From assembly GCF_014876185.1 (NCBI RefSeq), contig NZ_JADALJ010000001.1, forward strand, positions 1,965,501 to 2,029,500: a stretch of DNA of 64,000 nt, read 5' to 3'. A model generated the notes under the pieces. The model searched no databases and was not told the DNA's origin. It worked only from the letters and a program-made list of their open reading frames with translations. Origin of the DNA: Rufibacter sp. LB8. GTDB taxonomy: Bacteria > Bacteroidota > Bacteroidia > Cytophagales > Hymenobacteraceae. Each line of letters opens with the position of its first letter. The first letter of the stretch is position 1. The position numbers and the translations under genes are program-made. This document shows positions 42,309-50,815 of the stretch, piece after piece.

Positions 42309-44588
42309 TTACCGAAACATGTTTTTCAGCTTGTTCAGCTTGGTGGCCATGTCTTCCTCTTCCACGGGTGCTTCGCGTTTGCTACTGTTGCTGCTGGCGT
42401 TGACGGGACGGTTGCGGTCATTGGTTCCACGGCTAGCGCGCGGCGTGGAGGCCTGCGGGTCTGACTTCATGGACAAGGCAATGCGCTTGCGACTTTCCTC
42501 TACTTCCAGCACGGTCACCTCTACCTTCTGCCCCACTTTCACTACTTCATGCGGATTACTCACAAAGCGGTCTGACAAGTGACTCACGTGTACCAATCCA
42601 TCCTGGTGTACCCCAACGTCCACAAACGCCCCGAAGGCCGTGATGTTGGTGATGATGCCCGGTAGTTTCATGCCCTGGCGCAGGTCTTTGATTTCGTTCA
42701 CACCCTCGGTGAAGCTGAAGGCCTCGTAGCTTTCGCGCGGGTCACGGCCGGGTTTGGCCAACTCGCTTAGAATGTCTTGCAGCGTGGGCAAACCAACGGT
42801 CTCAGACACGTACTTCTTGAGGTCAATCTGCTTGCGGAGTTCTGCGTTTTTAATCAGTTCCTCTACGGTGGCGTTCACGTCTTTCGCCATTTGCTCTACC
42901 AACGCATAACGCTCCGGGTGCACCGCGCTGCCATCTAATGGGTGCTTTCCGCCATGTATGCGCAGGAAACCGGCGGCTTGTTCAAAGGCTTTGTCGCCCA
43001 GGCGGGCTACTTTGCGGAGTTCATTTCTGGTTTTGAACGGGCCGTTCTGGTTGCGGTAGTCCACAATGTTCTGCGCCAGTTGCGGACCAAGGCCGGAAAC
43101 GTAGGTCAAGAGTTGCTTGCTGGCAGTATTTACTTCCACGCCAACGGCATTCACGCAGCTCATCACCACATCATCCAGGCTGTGTTTCAAGGCGTTTTGG
43201 TCCACGTCATGCTGGTACTGACCTACCCCTATTGATTTCGGGTCCAGTTTCACCAATTCCGCCAAAGGGTCCATTAATCTTCTACCAATGGAAACGGCGC
43301 CACGCACGGTAATATCCTGGTCTGGGAATTCCTCGCGGGCCACGTCTGAGGCTGAATAAATAGACGCACCGCTTTCGTTCACCATCACCACGGCAATTTC
43401 TTTCGGCAAGCCGATATTCCGCACAAACGTTTCGGTCTCACGGCTGGCGGTCCCGTTCCCAATGGCGATGGCTTCAATCTGGTATTTGTGGCACATGACC
43501 ATCACCTGCTGCTCGGCGGTTTTGGCCTGACCGGCGCCGTTATGCGGGAAAATAGCTTCGTAGTGCAGCAATTTGCCTTGTTCATCCAGCGCCACTACTT
43601 TACAGCCGGTTCTAAAGCCCGGGTCAACGGCTAAGACGCGCTTCTGCCCCAGCGGAGCCGCCAGCAACATAGGTCTTAAGTTATCAGCGAAAACCCGTAT
43701 TGCTTCTTCATCGGCGCGTTTCTTGGAAGATAAGCGAACCTCGGTTTCCATGTTGAGGCGCAGCATTCGCTTGTAACTTTCTTTAATGGCCAGTTTCACC
43801 TGCTCGGAGGCGGCGTTGTGGCCGGTCACAAACTGGCGCTCCAACACGGCAATGGCGGCTTCTTCCTCGGGTTGGGCGTCCAGCATCAAGACGTATTCTT
43901 TTTCGCCGCGGCGCATGGCCAAAATGCGGTGAGAAGGTGCTTTCTCAATGGGTTCGTCCCACTCAAAATAGTCTTTGTATTTCTGGCCCTCCTCTTCTTT
44001 GCCCGGAATCACGCGCGCTTTGAACACACCTTTCCGCTCAAACAGATTCCGGATGCTGGCGCGGGCCTCGGGGTTTTCGTTCACCCATTCGGCTATGATG
44101 TCACGGGCACCGGCCAAGGCTTCCTCAGAATCTTTCACTTCCTTCTCCTCACTGATGAACGTGGCGGCTTCTGACTGAATATCAAAGTTGGCCTGTTCAA
44201 ACAAGCGCTGCGCCAGCGGCTCCAGTCCTTTTTCGCGGGCGATGGTGGCGCGGGTGCGGCGTTTGGGTTTGTAGGGCAGGTAAATATCTTCCAGCACGGC
44301 CATGGTCTCAGCAGCCAAAACCTGGGCCTCCAACTCTGGCGTGAGTTTTTCCTGGTCTTTCAGCGATTTTAAAATGCTTTCGCGGCGCTTGTCCAAGTCC
44401 CTGAGCTGTTCTATTCGGTCCCGGATGGCGGCGATGGCCACTTCGTCCAGAGTTCCGGTGACTTCTTTGCGGTAACGGGCGATAAACGGCACGGTGGCTC
44501 CCTCATCTAGCAAGGCCACGGTGGCCTCTACCTGCTTCTGGTTAACCTGGAGTTCCGCGGCAATTTTCTTGAAATGTATGTCTGACAT
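42309..44588 (-). CDS. tex: Tex family transcription accessory RNA-binding protein
   Basis: The 759-residue protein has the Tex architecture: N-terminal helical domain with GATVPFIARYRKEVTG, a YqgF-like fold with ILAVDPGFRTGCKVVALDE, helix-hairpin-helix segments (about 480-560, including LAQNIVDYRNQNGPFKTRNEL), and a C-terminal S1 RNA-binding domain (about 640-715, GAFVDVGVHQDGLVHVSHLSD). The final 50 residues are low-complexity. Tex-like proteins act in transcription and RNA turnover. I set the start at MSDIHFKK; an upstream ATG at 44618 adds ten residues. A TATCTTTG element lies 59 nt upstream. Confidence 0.96.
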   Translation of the reverse strand: MSDIHFKKIAAELQVNQKQVEATVALLDEGATVPFIARYRKEVTGTLDEVAIAAIRDRIEQLRDLDKRRESILKSLKDQEKLTPELEAQVLAAETMAVLEDIYLPYKPKRRTRATIAREKGLEPLAQRLFEQANFDIQSEAATFISEEKEVKDSEEALAGARDIIAEWVNENPEARASIRNLFERKGVFKARVIPGKEEEGQKYKDYFEWDEPIEKAPSHRILAMRRGEKEYVLMLDAQPEEEAAIAVLERQFVTGHNAASEQVKLAIKESYKRMLRLNMETEVRLSSKKRADEEAIRVFADNLRPMLLAAPLGQKRVLAVDPGFRTGCKVVALDEQGKLLHYEAIFPHNGAGQAKTAEQQVMVMCHKYQIEAIAIGNGTASRETETFVRNIGLPKEIAVVMVNESGASIYSASDVAREEFPDQDITVRGAVSIGRRLMDPLAELVKLDPKSIGVGQYQHDVDQNALKHSLDDVVMSCVNAVGVEVNTASKQLLTYVSGLGPQLAQNIVDYRNQNGPFKTRNELRKVARLGDKAFEQAAGFLRIHGGKHPLDGSAVHPERYALVEQMAKDVNATVEELIKNAELRKQIDLKKYVSETVGLPTLQDILSELAKPGRDPRESYEAFSFTEGVNEIKDLRQGMKLPGIITNITAFGAFVDVGVHQDGLVHVSHLSDRFVSNPHEVVKVGQKVEVTVLEVEESRKRIALSMKSDPQASTPRASRGTNDRNRPVNASSNSSKREAPVEEEDMATKLNKLKNMFR

Positions 44589-44647
44589 GGTAATATGGAA
44601 AAGACTAAGAACCTGCATTCTGCGTTGTCACGGCAGTTTTCAGTCTT

Positions 44648-44655
44648 CAAAGATA
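44648..44655 (-). promoter_or_regulatory. Putative -7 element of tex
   Basis: TATCTTTG on the minus strand, 59 nt upstream of the tex ATG, matches TAnnTTTG. No clear -33 element. Confidence 0.5.
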
Positions 44656-44831
44656 CAGGTATTTTGCCGGAAACCCCGCACCCCTAATGTGCTTTCCGGC
44701 AGCTTTTAAGTAGGGTTCTGGACTGGCCTGGTTTTTGTATCTTTACTTTCTGAACCCGGAACCATTCGCTTGCCGGGGGCATTTATCAGGCCATACCCTT
44801 GGTTTAAAATCGAATTAACGCAAACACCTAT

Positions 44832-45209
44832 ATGAACAAATTCCTTCTATTGCTGGCCTTTGGTTTACTGTCATTCACGAGCCAGGCGCAGACGGTGACG
44901 CCCGAGGCGCGCGCCAAAGCCATGACCACCACCATGACCCAGCATTTACGCCTTAACCCCGCGCAAGCCGCCAAGGTGACCACCATTAACCTCACCAGCA
45001 TACAGCAACTGGAGCAAGCCAGAAAAGAGCATAAAAACGACCCGCGCCAACTCAAAGCCACCATGGATCTGATCAGCGCCACGCGCCTGGAGTCTTTGCG
45101 TGGCGTGTTGTCGGTGACCCAGTTCCAGCAGTACCAGCAGCACCGCGAGAAAAAAATGGGCATTCCGCAGCAAAATGGCCAGGGCATGGCGCAGGAATAC
45201 AACAACTAA
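44832..45209 (+). CDS. Small exported helical protein (Spy/CpxP-like)
   Basis: The 125-residue protein has a signal peptide (FLLLLAFGLLSFTSQAQ) and a mature helical chain rich in Gln, Lys and Ala: ARAKAMTTTMTQHLRL, NPAQAAKVTTINLTSIQQLEQAR, and SVTQFQQYQQHREKKMG. The LxxxQFxxY pattern in the last helix is reminiscent of the LTxxQ motifs of Spy/CpxP periplasmic chaperones, but similarity is loose. A small membrane protein gene follows 37 nt later. Function is not established. Confidence 0.7.
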   Translation: MNKFLLLLAFGLLSFTSQAQTVTPEARAKAMTTTMTQHLRLNPAQAAKVTTINLTSIQQLEQARKEHKNDPRQLKATMDLISATRLESLRGVLSVTQFQQYQQHREKKMGIPQQNGQGMAQEYNN

Positions 45210-45246
45210 TTGCTAGCTTCACAGGCAAGAACTGTTTGTAAGTAGC

Positions 45247-45432
45247 ATGAAGTTTTTAGGTCTGTTTATTTTTCTGGTAGGGTTGGTCTCCATGCTGGCG
45301 GCCAGTTTTGGGGCACACCACTTTCTACTGCTCTGGGTAGATGACTGGGGAAAACCCATTGGCTGGGTGATTAGAGCATTGATCACCGCCTTCGGGTATG
45401 CGCTGTACTATTTCAGGAGAAACGATGATTAA
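45247..45432 (+). CDS. Small membrane protein of unknown function
   Basis: The 61-residue product has two membrane spans, LGLFIFLVGLVSMLAASFG and WVIRALITAFGYALYYF, joined by HHFLLLWVDDWGKP. No family is recognised. It lies 37 nt downstream of the Spy-like gene on the same strand and ends with a palindromic repeat and terminator, which supports it as a real terminal gene of a two-gene transcript. Confidence 0.6.
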   Translation: MKFLGLFIFLVGLVSMLAASFGAHHFLLLWVDDWGKPIGWVIRALITAFGYALYYFRRNDD

Positions 45433-45442
45433 GTTCTCACTT

Positions 45443-45482
45443 GCGTTTTCGGCTTCATTTCTGAAAATGAGCCCGAAAACAG
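45443..45482. repeat. Palindromic repeat copy 23
   Basis: GCGTTTTCGGCTTCATTTC pairs with GAAAATGAGCCCGAAAAC with minor mismatches, 10 nt after the 45247 gene and sharing its last bases with the next terminator. Confidence 0.9.
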
Positions 45483-45518
45483 AAAAGCACCGCCTTTTGG
45501 GGCGGTGCTTTTCTGTTT
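45481..45518. terminator. Bidirectional terminator
   Basis: AGAAAAGCACCGCC pairs with GGCGGTGCTTTTCT around TTTTGG, followed by GTTT. It separates the 45247 gene from the convergent 45540 gene and begins at the end of repeat copy 23. Confidence 0.88.
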
Positions 45519-45539
45519 AAAAGTATATGGTGGCTATCT

Positions 45540-46139
45540 CTACAAGATGTCTAGCAGGCCCAGTACAATAAAGACAACCCCAATTACGGCTACAATGCTG
45601 CCTACTGCGCCCAAACCAGGGATAATGCCTAACAACACGCCTGCCAAAATCAAGACAATACCCACTTTAATGTAGTAGTTGAGGGCCTTGGCGGCTTTGG
45701 CTTCGCGCTTCATCTTTTTCACTTCGGCCTTCATTTCTTTTTTGCTTTTCACGCTGGCCATTTCAGCGGCCTCCTTTGGGTTGGCGGCAATGGCCTCGGC
45801 CACGGCAGCAGTGGTCAACGGCGCGGTGCGGGCCACGCTGGCAGAAGCAACAGCTCTTTTGGTAGAAGCCTGCATCTCTTGCGCTGGTTTCACGGGGGCG
45901 GTAGCCACGGCCGGAGTTGCAGTGAGTATCTGTGCAGTTGCTTCAATGGCTGGCTCCGCTACGGTTACCGCGGGGCTTTCAGCTTCTGCGGCGGGCGTTA
46001 CCTGCGTTTTGGGGGCTTTTTTCTGGTAGGTAGCCGTGGGCGCGCTAAAGTCAAAGTACTGGTTTGAAGAGCTACAGCCTATCATTAACTGACTGGCCAC
46101 ACCACAAACTACCAACGAGAGTAAAGATTTGATTTTCAT
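45540..46139 (-). CDS. Ala-rich lipoprotein with C-terminal hydrophobic region
   Basis: The 199-residue protein has a lipobox MIGC near residue 22, then a long Ala/Thr/Val/Pro-rich low-complexity stretch (about 35-125), a Lys/Glu-rich charged helix KSKKEMKAEVKKMKREAKAAKAL, and two C-terminal hydrophobic segments (YYIKVGIVLILAGVLLGIIPGLG and GSIVAVIGVVFIVLGLLDIL). A lipidated N-terminus together with membrane spans at the other end is unusual and suggests a protein that bridges membrane sites. Function is unknown. Confidence 0.72.
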   Translation of the reverse strand: MKIKSLLSLVVCGVASQLMIGCSSSNQYFDFSAPTATYQKKAPKTQVTPAAEAESPAVTVAEPAIEATAQILTATPAVATAPVKPAQEMQASTKRAVASASVARTAPLTTAAVAEAIAANPKEAAEMASVKSKKEMKAEVKKMKREAKAAKALNYYIKVGIVLILAGVLLGIIPGLGAVGSIVAVIGVVFIVLGLLDIL

Positions 46140-46374
46140 AATTTTGGGTTTTGTAAAATGGGTATTAGGTAAATTGAATTCGGATTAAAGGTAAGCTTGG
46201 CCTGGCCGCCTGCCGGTGCGCCGTTCAGGTTACGCAGCAATTTCTGGCAGGTTCCAGATAACCTGCCTAACTTGCCATAGCCAGTCCTTGAACGCAATAG
46301 ATAGAAAAAAGTATATATTTTTTATTCACAGGAAGCGTGTTCCTTCCCCAAAACTCAGGATTCAGTCAGCTAAC

Positions 46375-47436
46375 GTGCGCAAAATCATCCACATAGACAT
46401 GGACGCTTTTTATGCGTCAGTGGAGCAGCGGGACAACCCGGCGCTGCGCGGAAAACCGGTGGCCGTGGGCGGCACCAAGGCCCGGGGCGTGGTGGCGGCG
46501 GCCAGTTATGAAGCACGGCAATTTGGAGTGTATTCGGCCATGCCCAGCTCCACGGCGTTGCGCAAATGCCCTACTCTGATCATGGTGCCTACGCGGTTTG
46601 AGGTATACCAGCAGGTGTCTCGGCAGATTCGTGAGATTTTCCTTCGGTACACAGACTTGGTGGAGCCGCTATCTCTGGATGAAGCCTACCTGGACGTGAC
46701 GGAGAACAAGCAGAACCTGAAATCTGCCATGTTCATAGCGCAGCGCATTAAGCACGAAATTTACCAGGAAACCAGGTTGACGGCTTCGGCGGGCGTGTCG
46801 TTCAACAAGTTTTTGGCAAAGGTAGCCTCGGGCCAGAACAAGCCCGACGGCCTCACGGTGGTCTTGCCGCAAGACGCCGAAGCCTTTGTAGAAGCCCTGC
46901 CCATTGAGAAATTCTACGGCATTGGCGACGTGACTGCCGCCAAGATGAAACAACTGGGCATCCATTTCGGGGCCGATTTAAAAGAAAGAACCGAAGTGGA
47001 TTTGCGTCGCCATTTTGGGAAGAGCGGTTCTTACTTTTTCCAGATTGCCCGCGCCCAGGATGAGAGGCCCGTGGAGCCCAACCGCATTAGAAAAAGCATT
47101 GGATCAGAGCGTACCTTCCAAAACGACCTGGAAACCGAAGAGGAAATGCTGCCGGAGCTTTGCAAACTGGCGGGCGAAGTGGCCTATGACTTGCACCGCC
47201 TGGAAGCCGCCGGCAAAACCGTCACGCTCAAGCTCAAATACCATGATTTCACCTTGAATACGCGCAGCAAGACATTTTTCTCTACCATTCGGGAAGAAGA
47301 CATGCTCCTGGAGATTGCCGCCGAACTGCTGCACACACCCCACTTCCCGGCCAAACCCATCCGGCTCCTGGGCATCACGGTGTCTACCTTAACCTACGGC
47401 AACCACCAAAGCGGGCAGTTGTCTTTTCCGTTTTAA
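46375..47436 (+). CDS. dinB: DNA polymerase IV (Y-family)
   Basis: DinB is a Y-family translesion polymerase. The 353-residue product has the catalytic IIHIDMDAFYASVE at the N-terminus, SLDEAYLDVT with the second acidic site near residue 103, GVSFNKFLAKVASGQNKPDG, GIGDVTAAKMKQLGI helix-hairpin-helix, and a little-finger domain near the end. No ATG occurs at the right place: the expected N-terminus VRKIIHIDMD begins with GTG at 46375, so I use that start; an ATG at 46216 would add 53 residues with no family character. The gene lies alone, downstream of AT-rich sequence. Confidence 0.95.
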   Translation: MRKIIHIDMDAFYASVEQRDNPALRGKPVAVGGTKARGVVAAASYEARQFGVYSAMPSSTALRKCPTLIMVPTRFEVYQQVSRQIREIFLRYTDLVEPLSLDEAYLDVTENKQNLKSAMFIAQRIKHEIYQETRLTASAGVSFNKFLAKVASGQNKPDGLTVVLPQDAEAFVEALPIEKFYGIGDVTAAKMKQLGIHFGADLKERTEVDLRRHFGKSGSYFFQIARAQDERPVEPNRIRKSIGSERTFQNDLETEEEMLPELCKLAGEVAYDLHRLEAAGKTVTLKLKYHDFTLNTRSKTFFSTIREEDMLLEIAAELLHTPHFPAKPIRLLGITVSTLTYGNHQSGQLSFPF

Positions 47437-47597
47437 TAAAGCGTTAGCAGAGAGTTAAAGAGTTGTCAGAAATTCGACACCCACCTTCTGTCATCCTGAA
47501 AGGATTTCGTTGGCAAGCGGCAATGGCAGGCTTTTTTTGCTTTTCTAGTTCGCACCCGAGATTTTTCCAAGATGGCAGAAGAGAAGGTTGGAAGAAA

Positions 47598-47651
47598 AAA
47601 CATCCTGTTTTGGGGCTCATTTCTGAAAATGAGCCCCAAAACAGGATGTTT
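47598..47651. repeat. Palindromic repeat copy 24, 54-bp palindrome
   Basis: AAACATCCTGTTTTGGGGCT and onward is perfectly paired over 25 bp with CTGA as a 4-nt loop. It has GGGG/CCCC and CTG/CAG subtypes together, and lies 18 nt from the stop at 47670, between convergent genes. Confidence 0.97.
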
Positions 47652-47669
47652 AAACAAGCTGAAAATCGA

Positions 47670-48206
47670 TTAGAAAATCTCGTGAAGTTCGCGTTTTAAA
47701 AATTGCAGGGCGGGGGCTGTTGGGTCTACCTGCTGGTGCATGACGTGTTCCAGCACGCGTTTGGCCAGCTCGGTGCCTTTGGTTTTGTCTTCCAGGGCCT
47801 GGTAGCTTTGGTTGATGAGCGTGACCACTTCTTCCTTGGCTTTTTTCACCTGCTGCCAGGCCACCTCGCTCATGTACAGCTGCTGCGATAGATTATGCGT
47901 GTATTCCGCCCGAATCTCTTGTAACAATTGCGCCTGAAACTCCAGGGCTGTCACGCCGCTGGGGCTCACCCTGATCATCAAATTGCTGGGGGTAATACGC
48001 TCCAGAAACAGAATGATGCGTTCATAGGCCTGCAACCTGATGGGCAGAATGATTTCGCTGTTTTTTAACCGTATGTCCAGCAGGCGTTTGCGGTAGTCGC
48101 GGTCCAGGTATTTTTGCACCAGCAGGTACATGCCGCCAGCCACTAACAGGGCAGGCACGGCGCTGAGCAACACTAATAAAATGATGGACGAGGTGTCAGT
48201 GGTCAT
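47670..48206 (-). CDS. Membrane-anchored protein of unknown function
   Basis: The 178-residue protein has one N-terminal membrane span (IILLVLLSAVPALLVAGGMYLLVQ) followed by a long helical cytoplasmic domain, including RLQAYERIILFLERITPSNL and ALEFQAQLLQEIRAEYTHN. Related proteins of this layout are widespread in Cytophagales but have no assigned function as far as I know. I use the start MTTDTSS at 48206, just before the span; an upstream ATG at 48242 adds 12 residues. It converges with dinB across a palindromic repeat. Confidence 0.72.
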   Translation of the reverse strand: MTTDTSSIILLVLLSAVPALLVAGGMYLLVQKYLDRDYRKRLLDIRLKNSEIILPIRLQAYERIILFLERITPSNLMIRVSPSGVTALEFQAQLLQEIRAEYTHNLSQQLYMSEVAWQQVKKAKEEVVTLINQSYQALEDKTKGTELAKRVLEHVMHQQVDPTAPALQFLKRELHEIF

Positions 48207-48381
48207 GTGATTTTTGATTGAAGCGGGCAAACGGCGGCCCATTGCCTCCGTAAATATCCGTAAAAAAATTGATGTGCTCGCCGCTGAATCATTTAGGTCC
48301 GTTTCTGGTTTCTAATAGTATAGCGCGGCAGCGTAGAAACGGTCTAATTTTTAGTAAATTGCAGCGCAAACCAAACGTACT

Positions 48382-48732
48382 ATGGAAAGCACAAAAATAA
48401 AAATAGCTCCTATTACCCTCACTGAGCGTGCCCTGCACGAAGTGAAAGTGATTATGCAAGATAAAAGCGTACCCACTGAGTACGGCTTACGCATTGGCGT
48501 GCAAGGCGGCGGTTGCTCCGGCATGTCTTACCTGCTGGGCTTTGACAAGGCCAAGGACGCCGATGAAATCTATGAACTGGACGGCGTGCAGTTGATTATG
48601 GACAAAAAACACGGCATGTACGTGATGGGCATGGAAGTGGACTTCCAGGATGGCCTGAACGCCCGCGGCTTTGTGTTCAACAACCCCACCGCCAAAAGCA
48701 CCTGCGGCTGCGGAACCTCGTTCTCCGCGTAA
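48382..48732 (+). CDS. A-type iron-sulfur cluster assembly protein (IscA/SufA/ErpA family)
   Basis: The 116-residue protein has the A-type carrier cysteines: Cys45 in GGGCSGMSY and Cys108 and Cys110 in STCGCGTSF. These proteins hold and transfer a [2Fe-2S] or [4Fe-4S] cluster to target enzymes. Family members (IscA, SufA, ErpA) cannot be told apart from this sequence alone, and no suf or isc genes are nearby, so I give no symbol. It is monocistronic, ending at a bidirectional terminator. Confidence 0.93.
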   Translation: MESTKIKIAPITLTERALHEVKVIMQDKSVPTEYGLRIGVQGGGCSGMSYLLGFDKAKDADEIYELDGVQLIMDKKHGMYVMGMEVDFQDGLNARGFVFNNPTAKSTCGCGTSFSA

Positions 48733-48751
48733 CCAACTACATTTTTAAAAG

Positions 48752-48782
48752 AAAAGGCCTGCATCTCTGCAGGCCTTTTTTG
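48752..48782. terminator. Bidirectional terminator after the A-type protein
   Basis: AAAAGGCCTGCA pairs with TGCAGGCCTTTT around TCTC, with T6 after it. It also faces the convergent 48821 gene. Confidence 0.88.
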
Positions 48783-48820
48783 TTAAGGAAGATTTCTGTT
48801 TGTATTAAATACTATTTCTA

Positions 48821-49420
48821 TTAATCCCGTACTTTATACCAATTTTGAGCCATCTTCTCAACTTTTTTTGAGATACCTTCATCTTTCATATCTCTTTCAT
48901 AAGCTTCAATATCTGCCTCTCTCTCTGTATAAATGTAAGCAGAGTAATGGTCTAAGAAACCTCTATCGATATAAAATTTAGCTTCAACTTTCCCTGAAGG
49001 CGTCTTAGATATAAAGACTTCATTACCTCCGTTTGAAATTGGTGGTAATGAATTATACTTGATTCTACCATCAGTTGCCTTAAGTTCTCCTACTTTAAAT
49101 TTCTCAATTATTGATAATCGTTCATGATATCTATACTTCCAGTCTAATTTTTCTAATATACCTACAGAGTAAAATGTATTGAACAAAAGAACCAGAAGTG
49201 AAATAGTGAGCAGGTAAAAAGAGTAACTTTTTTTTGCTTTAGCCCTTTTAATAAGCCCAATTAATAACTTAACTGTTAAAGGCAATGCTATAATTAGGAA
49301 GAAGAAAAAAATGAAGAATGTTACAAAACCATATGTGTAATAGTATGAAAATGGAACATAAATAGTCCAAAGACTGCATACTATAATAGTAAGTATTTTA
49401 TCCTTCTTTTTTTCTGTCAT
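48821..49420 (-). CDS. AT-rich membrane protein of unknown function
   Basis: The 199-residue protein has three membrane spans in its first 90 residues (for example ILTIIVCSLWTIYVPFSYYY and FIFFFFLIIALPLTVKLLIG) and a soluble charged C-terminus with DRGFLDHYSAYIYTEREADIEAYERDM. No family is recognised. The gene is strongly AT-rich compared with its neighbours, so it may be imported. The open frame reaches 49492, but the extra part is the translated degenerate repeat (IFVFGLVFGKE), so I start at MTEKKKDK. Confidence 0.7.
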   Translation of the reverse strand: MTEKKKDKILTIIVCSLWTIYVPFSYYYTYGFVTFFIFFFFLIIALPLTVKLLIGLIKRAKAKKSYSFYLLTISLLVLLFNTFYSVGILEKLDWKYRYHERLSIIEKFKVGELKATDGRIKYNSLPPISNGGNEVFISKTPSGKVEAKFYIDRGFLDHYSAYIYTEREADIEAYERDMKDEGISKKVEKMAQNWYKVRD

Positions 49421-49424
49421 CCTT

Positions 49425-49463
49425 ACACTTTTGACTTCCTTTCCAAAAACAAGCCCGAAAACG
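49425..49463. repeat. Palindromic repeat copy 25 (degenerate)
   Basis: The right arm AAGCCCGAAAACG is well kept and the left arm ACTTTTGACTTCCTTTCC is eroded. It lies 41 nt downstream of the ABC permease stop. Confidence 0.6.
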
Positions 49464-49504
49464 AAAATTCTCAGACAATCAGCAATTACCAATCAACAAT
49501 TTCA

Positions 49505-50815
49505 TCAGCCTTTATAGAACAGCCATTTAGACAGTTCGCGGTAAGTGATTTTCTTGCCGTACATGAGAATGCCCACGCGGTAAATGCGCGCTGCCACCCA
49601 GATAGTGCCCACAAACCCGAGGATTAACAGGAACATAGAAAGGGCCAGTTCCCAGTCGGGCACGCCAAACGGCAGGCGCAGCATCATGACAATGGGAGAC
49701 GTCAACGGAATCATGGACATCCAGAAGGCCACGGTGCCGTTGGGGTCTTTCATGATAATAGTCTGCGCCACAATAAAGGAAAGAATAAGCGGAATGGTGA
49801 TAGGCATCATGAACTGCTGGCTATCGGTTTCACTGTCAACGGCGGCGCCCACGGCCCCGAACATAGCACCGTACAGCAGATAGCCCCCCAGGAAATAAAA
49901 CAGGAAACCGCCCACGAGCAGCGGCACGTTCAGGTTGTCCAGGCCATTCATGACCTGGTTGATCTGTTGGGCCTGGCTGATGTCGCGCTCGTTGTCCATC
50001 TGTTCCACGGTTTGGCCAATCTGCGCGCCAGAGAATCGGTCCAGCTCAAACGTGGAGGAAACACCCGCGTAAATAGCCGATGACAGCACAATCCAGAGCA
50101 AAAACTGCGTGAGTCCCACCGCCGCAATGCCCATGATTTTGCCCGCCATGAGCTGGAATGGCTTCACCGAGGAGACCATGATTTCCAGAATTCGGCTGGT
50201 CTTTTCTTCTATCACGCCACGCATGATCTGGGCCCCGTAGATGAAGATGAACAGGTAAATCATGAACGCGCCCAGAAAACCGGCAATGGAAGTCACGCCC
50301 ACGTTGCTGCTTTTCTCACCTTCGGCACTCAGGTTCACGGTGTCAATGGCCACCTTCACCTTTATTTTATCTAACACGGCCTGGTCAATGCCAGATTTCG
50401 CGAATTTAATGGCCTCTACTTCCTGCTTCACATGCTTCTGCAAAGAGGAAATCAAGGTCATGCTCACGCTTTTCTGTGAGTACAGCTGTATGCCTTTGGG
50501 CTGGTTTAAGTCAATCTGCGGAATGTAGAGCAAGGCGGCGTCTTCTGAGGCCAGGTATTTTTCCTTGGCGGCTTCCAGCGGTCCTTTCACGGGCACAAAC
50601 TTGAAGTCAGCATTAGACACCAGCTTGTCGCCGAACAAAGTGCTTTCATCCAGTACCTGAATCACCTTGGCGTCATCAGACATCATGAACAGGGCAGCCG
50701 GCAAAATCATGATCATGGCCATGAGCAGCGGCCCCAGAATGGTCATGACAATAAAACTTTTCTTGCGAACGCGCACCAGGTATTCGCGCTGAAACACTAA
50801 CCAAATCTTATCCAT
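49505..50815 (-). CDS. ABC-2 type transporter permease (NatB-like)
   Basis: The 436-residue protein has a first membrane span (SFIVMTILGPLLMAMIMILPA), a large extracytoplasmic loop, and five or more spans near 180-410. The sequence GAQIMRGVIEEKTSRILEIMVSSVKPFQLMAGKIMG, in two parts around the short cytoplasmic helix, is typical of the Na+-efflux NatB/YhaP permease family. It forms an exporter with the ATPase encoded by the upstream gene, which overlaps it by 8 nt. Substrate is not certain; Na+ or a hydrophobic compound is possible. Confidence 0.9.
   Translation of the reverse strand: MDKIWLVFQREYLVRVRKKSFIVMTILGPLLMAMIMILPAALFMMSDDAKVIQVLDESTLFGDKLVSNADFKFVPVKGPLEAAKEKYLASEDAALLYIPQIDLNQPKGIQLYSQKSVSMTLISSLQKHVKQEVEAIKFAKSGIDQAVLDKIKVKVAIDTVNLSAEGEKSSNVGVTSIAGFLGAFMIYLFIFIYGAQIMRGVIEEKTSRILEIMVSSVKPFQLMAGKIMGIAAVGLTQFLLWIVLSSAIYAGVSSTFELDRFSGAQIGQTVEQMDNERDISQAQQINQVMNGLDNLNVPLLVGGFLFYFLGGYLLYGAMFGAVGAAVDSETDSQQFMMPITIPLILSFIVAQTIIMKDPNGTVAFWMSMIPLTSPIVMMLRLPFGVPDWELALSMFLLILGFVGTIWVAARIYRVGILMYGKKITYRELSKWLFYKG

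Noticed and set aside
47463-47699. Open frame after dinB containing LGLISENEPQNRMF
   Set aside because: It is the translated palindromic repeat in an intergenic region; the same palindrome gives a similar peptide on the other strand.
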